Assembly (NCBI GenBank): GCA_964458185.1
Contig: CAYWFG010000040.1
Location: 1-8,957 of the forward strand
Source of the DNA: AB-137-C09 sp964458185
GTDB lineage: Bacteria; Pseudomonadota; Zetaproteobacteria; Mariprofundales; Mariprofundaceae
DNA length: 8,957 bases
Reading direction: 5' to 3'
The notes under the pieces were generated by a model. The model was not told the DNA's origin. It made no database searches and saw nothing but the letters and a program-made list of their open reading frames with translations. Both the position numbers and the translations under genes were made by a program. The first letter of the stretch is position 1. Every line of letters starts with the position of its first letter. This document shows, piece by piece, positions 5,673 to 8,957 of the stretch.

Positions 5673-8600
5673 CCTTTCCTTATTCTCAAATAAGCAATTT
5701 CAACTCGGCTTAGATCTTTATCACCCATCTTCATTTTTTCATACACCGACAAAAGATGTGTCTCAATGGCTTGCCGTTTGTCATTGTTGTTAGAATAAAA
5801 GCGAGCATACAAAAACTTGATCATAAAATCCAATGGTTGATCAAGCTGAGCCTTGCTTACAAACGCGATCAATGCATCCGACAGCTTTTGCAGTGGGTGA
5901 CGCTTAAATACTTCTTGCCATACCTCTGCCAACAGCGCATACCTGCCGCTCAATGCAGCTTCGATTTGTTCATGACTTGGTGTTTCTTCAAAAACTTGCA
6001 AGCCGGGAATCACGCCCCGCCGATAATGTTGCGCATAATAGGTCAACACAATCGCTCGCACCGCTTGTTCATCAATAATGGCAGATGTTGTGGTGCTAAT
6101 ATCTTCCAACTCTTTGATTTGCACTTGCAAAGGTTTAGCAAAATCTTGATTAGAAACAATCGCCCGTCCCACATCAAGGTTGGATAAAAATCCCTTTTGC
6201 TCATCGTTAAGCGACATGGTGTTGCCAATGGCTTCTTTATCATCGCTGGCAAAAAGCCGATGCACTATTTTAGTATTGGTGTTTTTAAGCACTTCAGGGG
6301 TTAGCTTGTTAGGGATTTGATCCACAATAATCAGGCTCTCACCATATTTTCTCACCTCTGCCAGCATATCTGAAAAAGTCTCAACGCCAAGTTTTTTACT
6401 GGGGTTATCGCCTGCCACGTATTTTGAAAGCAAGCGATGCGCCTCTTCGATCAGCGTAATATGCTTAAAGTCTTTGCCTTGTTGTTGGTAGGCTTGATGC
6501 TTTATTTTTATCGCTTCATTAAGGTTGATGAGAATAAACCCCATCACCAACGATTTTTCAGCCCCATTTTTGATTTCTTCTAACTCAAAAATCACATTTC
6601 TTTCAACAATGTTTTTAAAATCAATACTGCGTGGCGTGTTTAGCATAAAGCCTTTAGCACCCACCATCAACCCTTGCAAACGGGCGTTGATCGAGCCGAT
6701 GTAGTCGTTTTTAAGCCGCTCATCAAAACCTTGTTTTTCGGTTACATGCGCTACTTCTACAATTAAATCACTCAGTGTAGGAAAAGTATACACACCGTCT
6801 GCAAATGGGTCGTTAAAACGACTGTTTGTTGATGTGGCAATATCCCACCCATATTTTTCATAACAGGCATACAACGCACTTTCAATAAGTTGCGGGATTG
6901 CCGCTTCCATATCAAAAGCTGCCTCAATATTGGCTTTGATCATATCGACCCTTGACGAGATGTTTTCCCCTTTAAAAAACTCAAATGGATTCATCCGTAG
7001 CGGTGCGATGGTTTCGTTACCCAGCGTGAAAATCAAAATATCATCGTATTTTTCGGTCAACACTCGGTATTCAGTTTTTGCAGGTTCAATCACCAAAAAT
7101 GGCATATTCGCAGAGTTTAAAATGCGCTGGCAAGTGGTGGTTTTTCCGCTGCCTGTTACGCCTGTAATAAAGGTATGTTTGTTAAGGTGTGCCTTGTTGA
7201 TTGCCACGGGTATATGCAGTGTTTTACCGCTTTGCACCAAATGCCCAAGTGGCAACCGCTCGCCCTCGGTCAAGCCTTGTTTTTTGATGTTAAGCCCAAA
7301 TTCTACTTCCTCTTTAAGGCTAAGCCCAACCACTTCTTTTTGAGGGAGCGAGGTGATGACGCTAAGTTCATTGACCGACATCCAGTTGGCTCTTTTTTTA
7401 TTGCTTTGAGAATAGAGTAATTTCACTTGGGCAGTATTGTTGCTAGCATGATCCAGTTCTAAAGGAATTTGAAGATTTTTAATGGCATTTAATGCTTTGT
7501 AATCGGTGATATACCTTATGCCCATCGGTGCTTTATTTTCATTCCTGCCTGAAAAAATAGCACAAAGGGTATTGCCCAGCTTAATAAGCGTTCCTTTGCT
7601 GCTTGCAAACAAATACATCGAGACATTAAAAATACCCTTGTTTTGCCCATATTTAATCCGCTTAAACAAGGTTTCGTCAATATACTGCACCCATTCATGG
7701 ATGATTTTGTTGGTAAACTCTCTGTTTTTGTTGGTACCCGTATTGTAGGCAGTAGATTTATTGTTGGTAGTGGATAAACCGATGGTTTTTGACTTGTTTT
7801 TTCCCTTATTTGTCCCTGTGGTTTTGGTGTAGCTTCTTCCTTTGTTGCTGCCACTGTTTCCAGAAGAGGAATGGTTGTCGCCTCCACCTGATGGTGTATA
7901 CCCTTTAGATTCACTTACTCCTTCAGAAATACCGCTTGATTCCCCACTGGCATGGCTTTCATTGTCGCCCTCGCTGCAACCTTCAGTGTCGGATTCATTT
8001 TTTGTGAAGCTATCGCCCTCGGTTTTCGTGTTACCGCTACTTTCTTGGATAGATATTTTAGCTAAGGGCGTAAGTTTATCGTGAATATGACATAAGCTTT
8101 CTTCAACTTGGTTCAACTCATCTTGCGATAAAGGGTCAGCTAACACCATCAAGCCAAACTCATCGCCCATCATCACATCAACCACACGATCAACGCCTTG
8201 AAAACTCTCGTTGTCTTCATTCACACTGGGTACACCAACCACTTTCGCAAAGCGTTTCATGGTTGAGATATGGGCTAAGATATTCTTTTTATCTGTTGCT
8301 AGCGTAACTTTACTGCCTCTAAAATTGCCCTCGATGCTGGGCTTAAGTATATGTTCACCAATATCATCAACATCAAGCGTTAATTCTTTGGCATAATTTT
8401 TATCTCTTACGATGCCAAAGTAAAAAGAGACCCCATTTTTATCGCCAAGGAGCATATAGACAAAATTCACCCCTTCTAAACGAATCGCACTGATAACATT
8501 TTCAAGGGCTTCTTTGCGGGGGGATTTATCTTCAAAGGTTAGTTCTTCTATGTGAAATAAAATAAAATCTTTGGGAATGATCGCTTCAACCGCTTTAACC

Positions 8601-8686
8601 TTTGATGGATTGTTAATAATTTTTTCAAGCTTTGTTTTATCGGATAAAATATCTACCAATATATCTGTGTTATCTTCTTTTTTCAT
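5669..8686 (-). CDS. HerA/FtsK-superfamily ATPase (DUF87-type) with long Ser/Gly/Asn-rich linker
   Basis: A protein of 1005 residues. Walker A is GVTGSGKTT at 509-517; Walker B is ITLIEEAHRLL at 743-753 with the double Glu typical of HerA; LIIVDQIPNKL (785-795) is the usual strand with a polar sensor residue; KIVHRLFASDD (806-816) matches the Arg-bearing strand near the subunit interface. HerA-superfamily proteins form hexameric ring motors that move DNA or protein. Residues 1-213 are a folded alpha/beta N-terminal region (FVYMLLGD, VSFYFGIVRD). Residues about 214-325 are a low-complexity Ser/Gly/Thr/Asn/Lys linker (GDNHSSSGNSGSNKG). Residues 326-500 lead into the ATPase core, and 870-1005 form a helical tail. 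Start ATG at 8684-8686 with GGAG 7 bases upstream. It is the first gene of the operon and no conjugation genes accompany it, so a VirB4/TraC role is unlikely. In other operons such ATPases partner with nucleases; no nuclease motif is visible here. Confidence 0.9.
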   Translation of the reverse strand: MKKEDNTDILVDILSDKTKLEKIINNPSKVKAVEAIIPKDFILFHIEELTFEDKSPRKEALENVISAIRLEGVNFVYMLLGDKNGVSFYFGIVRDKNYAKELTLDVDDIGEHILKPSIEGNFRGSKVTLATDKKNILAHISTMKRFAKVVGVPSVNEDNESFQGVDRVVDVMMGDEFGLMVLADPLSQDELNQVEESLCHIHDKLTPLAKISIQESSGNTKTEGDSFTKNESDTEGCSEGDNESHASGESSGISEGVSESKGYTPSGGGDNHSSSGNSGSNKGRSYTKTTGTNKGKNKSKTIGLSTTNNKSTAYNTGTNKNREFTNKIIHEWVQYIDETLFKRIKYGQNKGIFNVSMYLFASSKGTLIKLGNTLCAIFSGRNENKAPMGIRYITDYKALNAIKNLQIPLELDHASNNTAQVKLLYSQSNKKRANWMSVNELSVITSLPQKEVVGLSLKEEVEFGLNIKKQGLTEGERLPLGHLVQSGKTLHIPVAINKAHLNKHTFITGVTGSGKTTTCQRILNSANMPFLVIEPAKTEYRVLTEKYDDILIFTLGNETIAPLRMNPFEFFKGENISSRVDMIKANIEAAFDMEAAIPQLIESALYACYEKYGWDIATSTNSRFNDPFADGVYTFPTLSDLIVEVAHVTEKQGFDERLKNDYIGSINARLQGLMVGAKGFMLNTPRSIDFKNIVERNVIFELEEIKNGAEKSLVMGFILINLNEAIKIKHQAYQQQGKDFKHITLIEEAHRLLSKYVAGDNPSKKLGVETFSDMLAEVRKYGESLIIVDQIPNKLTPEVLKNTNTKIVHRLFASDDKEAIGNTMSLNDEQKGFLSNLDVGRAIVSNQDFAKPLQVQIKELEDISTTTSAIIDEQAVRAIVLTYYAQHYRRGVIPGLQVFEETPSHEQIEAALSGRYALLAEVWQEVFKRHPLQKLSDALIAFVSKAQLDQPLDFMIKFLYARFYSNNNDKRQAIETHLLSVYEKMKMGDKDLSRVEIAYLRIRKG
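7712..8047 (-). repeat. Low-complexity Ser/Gly/Thr/Asn-rich linker of the ATPase
   Basis: These bases code for residues about 214-325, almost without hydrophobic residues: many Ser, Gly, Thr, Asn, Lys, with degenerate short units such as SEG, ESxG, TGTNKG(K/R). It is acidic at first (about 222-262: Asp, Glu, Ser) and basic later (about 281-325: Lys, Asn, Thr). It looks like a flexible tether between the N-terminal domain and the motor. Confidence 0.8.
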
Positions 8687-8693
8687 CGTGTCG

Positions 8694-8697
8694 CTCC
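8694..8697 (-). promoter_or_regulatory. Ribosome binding site of the ATPase gene
   Basis: GGAG on the minus strand, 7 bases before the ATG at 8686; it confirms the start of the first gene of the operon. Confidence 0.7.
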
Positions 8698-8704
8698 AAC
8701 TATT

Positions 8705-8735
8705 TCTATAGTGTATTAAAAATCAGAAATCCCAT
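8705..8735 (-). promoter_or_regulatory. Possible promoter region of the operon
   Basis: An AT-rich stretch with TATAGA (8705-8710) or TACACT (8709-8714) as -10 candidates lies just upstream of the ATPase gene. No convincing -35 box is found at 16-18 bases, so this is only a guess from position and composition. The operon needs a promoter somewhere in 8687-8957. Confidence 0.25.
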
Positions 8736-8748
8736 CAGCCCAAATATC

Positions 8749-8849
8749 GGCTTTCCTTTTAAGACGGGACAAGCTGCAACTAAAAAAGTTATTTTCTAAC
8801 ATGCTGTAACCCCTTGATTTTATTGCTGTCCCGTCTTAAAAGGGAAGCC
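8749..8849. repeat. Long imperfect inverted repeat, 23-base arms, 101 bases in total
   Basis: The arms are 8749-8771 and 8827-8849 and match at 22 of 23 positions when one is reverse-complemented; the shared core is CCTTTTAAGACGGGACA. They enclose 55 bases of AT-rich sequence (TAAAAAAGTTATTTTC). No poly-T run follows on either strand, so a simple terminator is unlikely. No flanking target-site duplication is evident. It could be a small non-autonomous mobile element, a large hairpin in an untranslated leader, or a binding site for a dimeric regulator. Confidence 0.75.
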
Positions 8850-8855
8850 AAACTT

Positions 8856-8951
8856 CGCGCAGAATGACAAGGTGAAAATCGTGCAGAATGACAGTAAAGG
8901 GGCGACTTCGTGTAGCATGACGGGGAATGGTAGGCTGCGTACAGAATGACA
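8856..8951 (+). repeat. Four short direct repeats of CG(C/T)GCAGAATGACA type
   Basis: Copies at about 8856-8869, 8880-8893, 8909-8921 and 8938-8951: CGCGCAGAATGACA, CGTGCAGAATGACA, CGTGTAGCATGAC and CGTACAGAATGACA. They start 24, 29 and 29 bases apart, and the sequence between them is not conserved. This looks like an intergenic dispersed-repeat tract. No reading frame of note is present in 8850-8957. Confidence 0.65.
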
Positions 8952-8957
8952 GTGTGA

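Noticed and set aside
5145..5693. A 182-residue plus-strand reading frame
   Set aside because: Fully antisense to three convincing minus-strand genes, with no motif or ribosome site to favour it.
5669..8686. Conjugation ATPase (VirB4/TraC) or FtsK chromosome translocase
   Set aside because: No membrane-spanning N-terminus or FtsK gamma domain is visible and no type IV secretion genes are nearby; the IEEAH Walker B and layout fit the HerA/DUF87 group better.
8706..8718. T7-promoter-like sequence (TAATAC followed by ACTATAG on the minus strand)
   Set aside because: The central five bases of the T7 consensus are missing and no phage polymerase gene is present; a chance match in AT-rich DNA.
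8749..8849. Inverted repeat as an intrinsic terminator
   Set aside because: The loop is 55 bases and no T-run follows the arm on either strand.
8856..8951. CRISPR array
   Set aside because: The repeats are about 14 bases, imperfect and only four in number, with spacers of 10-16 bases; no cas genes are seen.

Overview
The window is one long minus-strand gene cluster, read from about 8686 down to the left edge. It encodes a HerA/FtsK-type ATPase, two small proteins that share an N-terminal motif, a coiled-coil protein with a GrpE-like C-terminus, a 68-residue protein, a divergent Hsp70-like ATPase, and a WD40 beta-propeller protein that runs into an Hsp70-like sequence at the left edge. Genes overlap or sit 1 to 52 bases apart with no visible terminator between them, so they look like one operon. 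No tRNA, rRNA, transposase, integrase or CRISPR array was seen.

The organism is a Gram-negative-like bacterium with moderately AT-rich DNA and good Shine-Dalgarno sites. A gammaproteobacterium is plausible, but no gene here fixes the taxonomy. A run of exactly 100 Ns at 364-463 shows this is a draft scaffold, possibly a metagenome bin.

Layout from right to left: 8850-8957 holds short dispersed repeats; 8749-8849 is a long imperfect inverted repeat; 8687-8748 is the leader of the operon; 5669-8686 is the ATPase; 5406-5672 and 4739-5404 are two proteins that both begin M-x-FWSS[IV]GSFV; 3943-4758 is the GrpE-like coiled-coil protein; 3727-3933 is the 68-residue protein; 1246-3687 is the Hsp70-like protein; 1-1193 is the WD40-Hsp70 fusion, partial at its C-terminal end.

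The cluster seems to have grown by internal duplication. The WD40 gene has the start region of the 68-residue gene, including the tail of the gene before it and the same 9-base spacer, then seven or more near-identical WD40 blades, then the linker of the Hsp70-like gene with 55 bases of perfect DNA identity. My reading (inference) is an NTP-driven, chaperone-like machine: Hsp70-like ATPase plus GrpE-like exchange factor, a variable WD40 sensor on a second Hsp70-like copy, a HerA-type motor, and a protein with an N-terminus able to enter membranes. This composition would fit a conflict or defence system, but I do not recognise it as a named one and nothing in the window proves that role.
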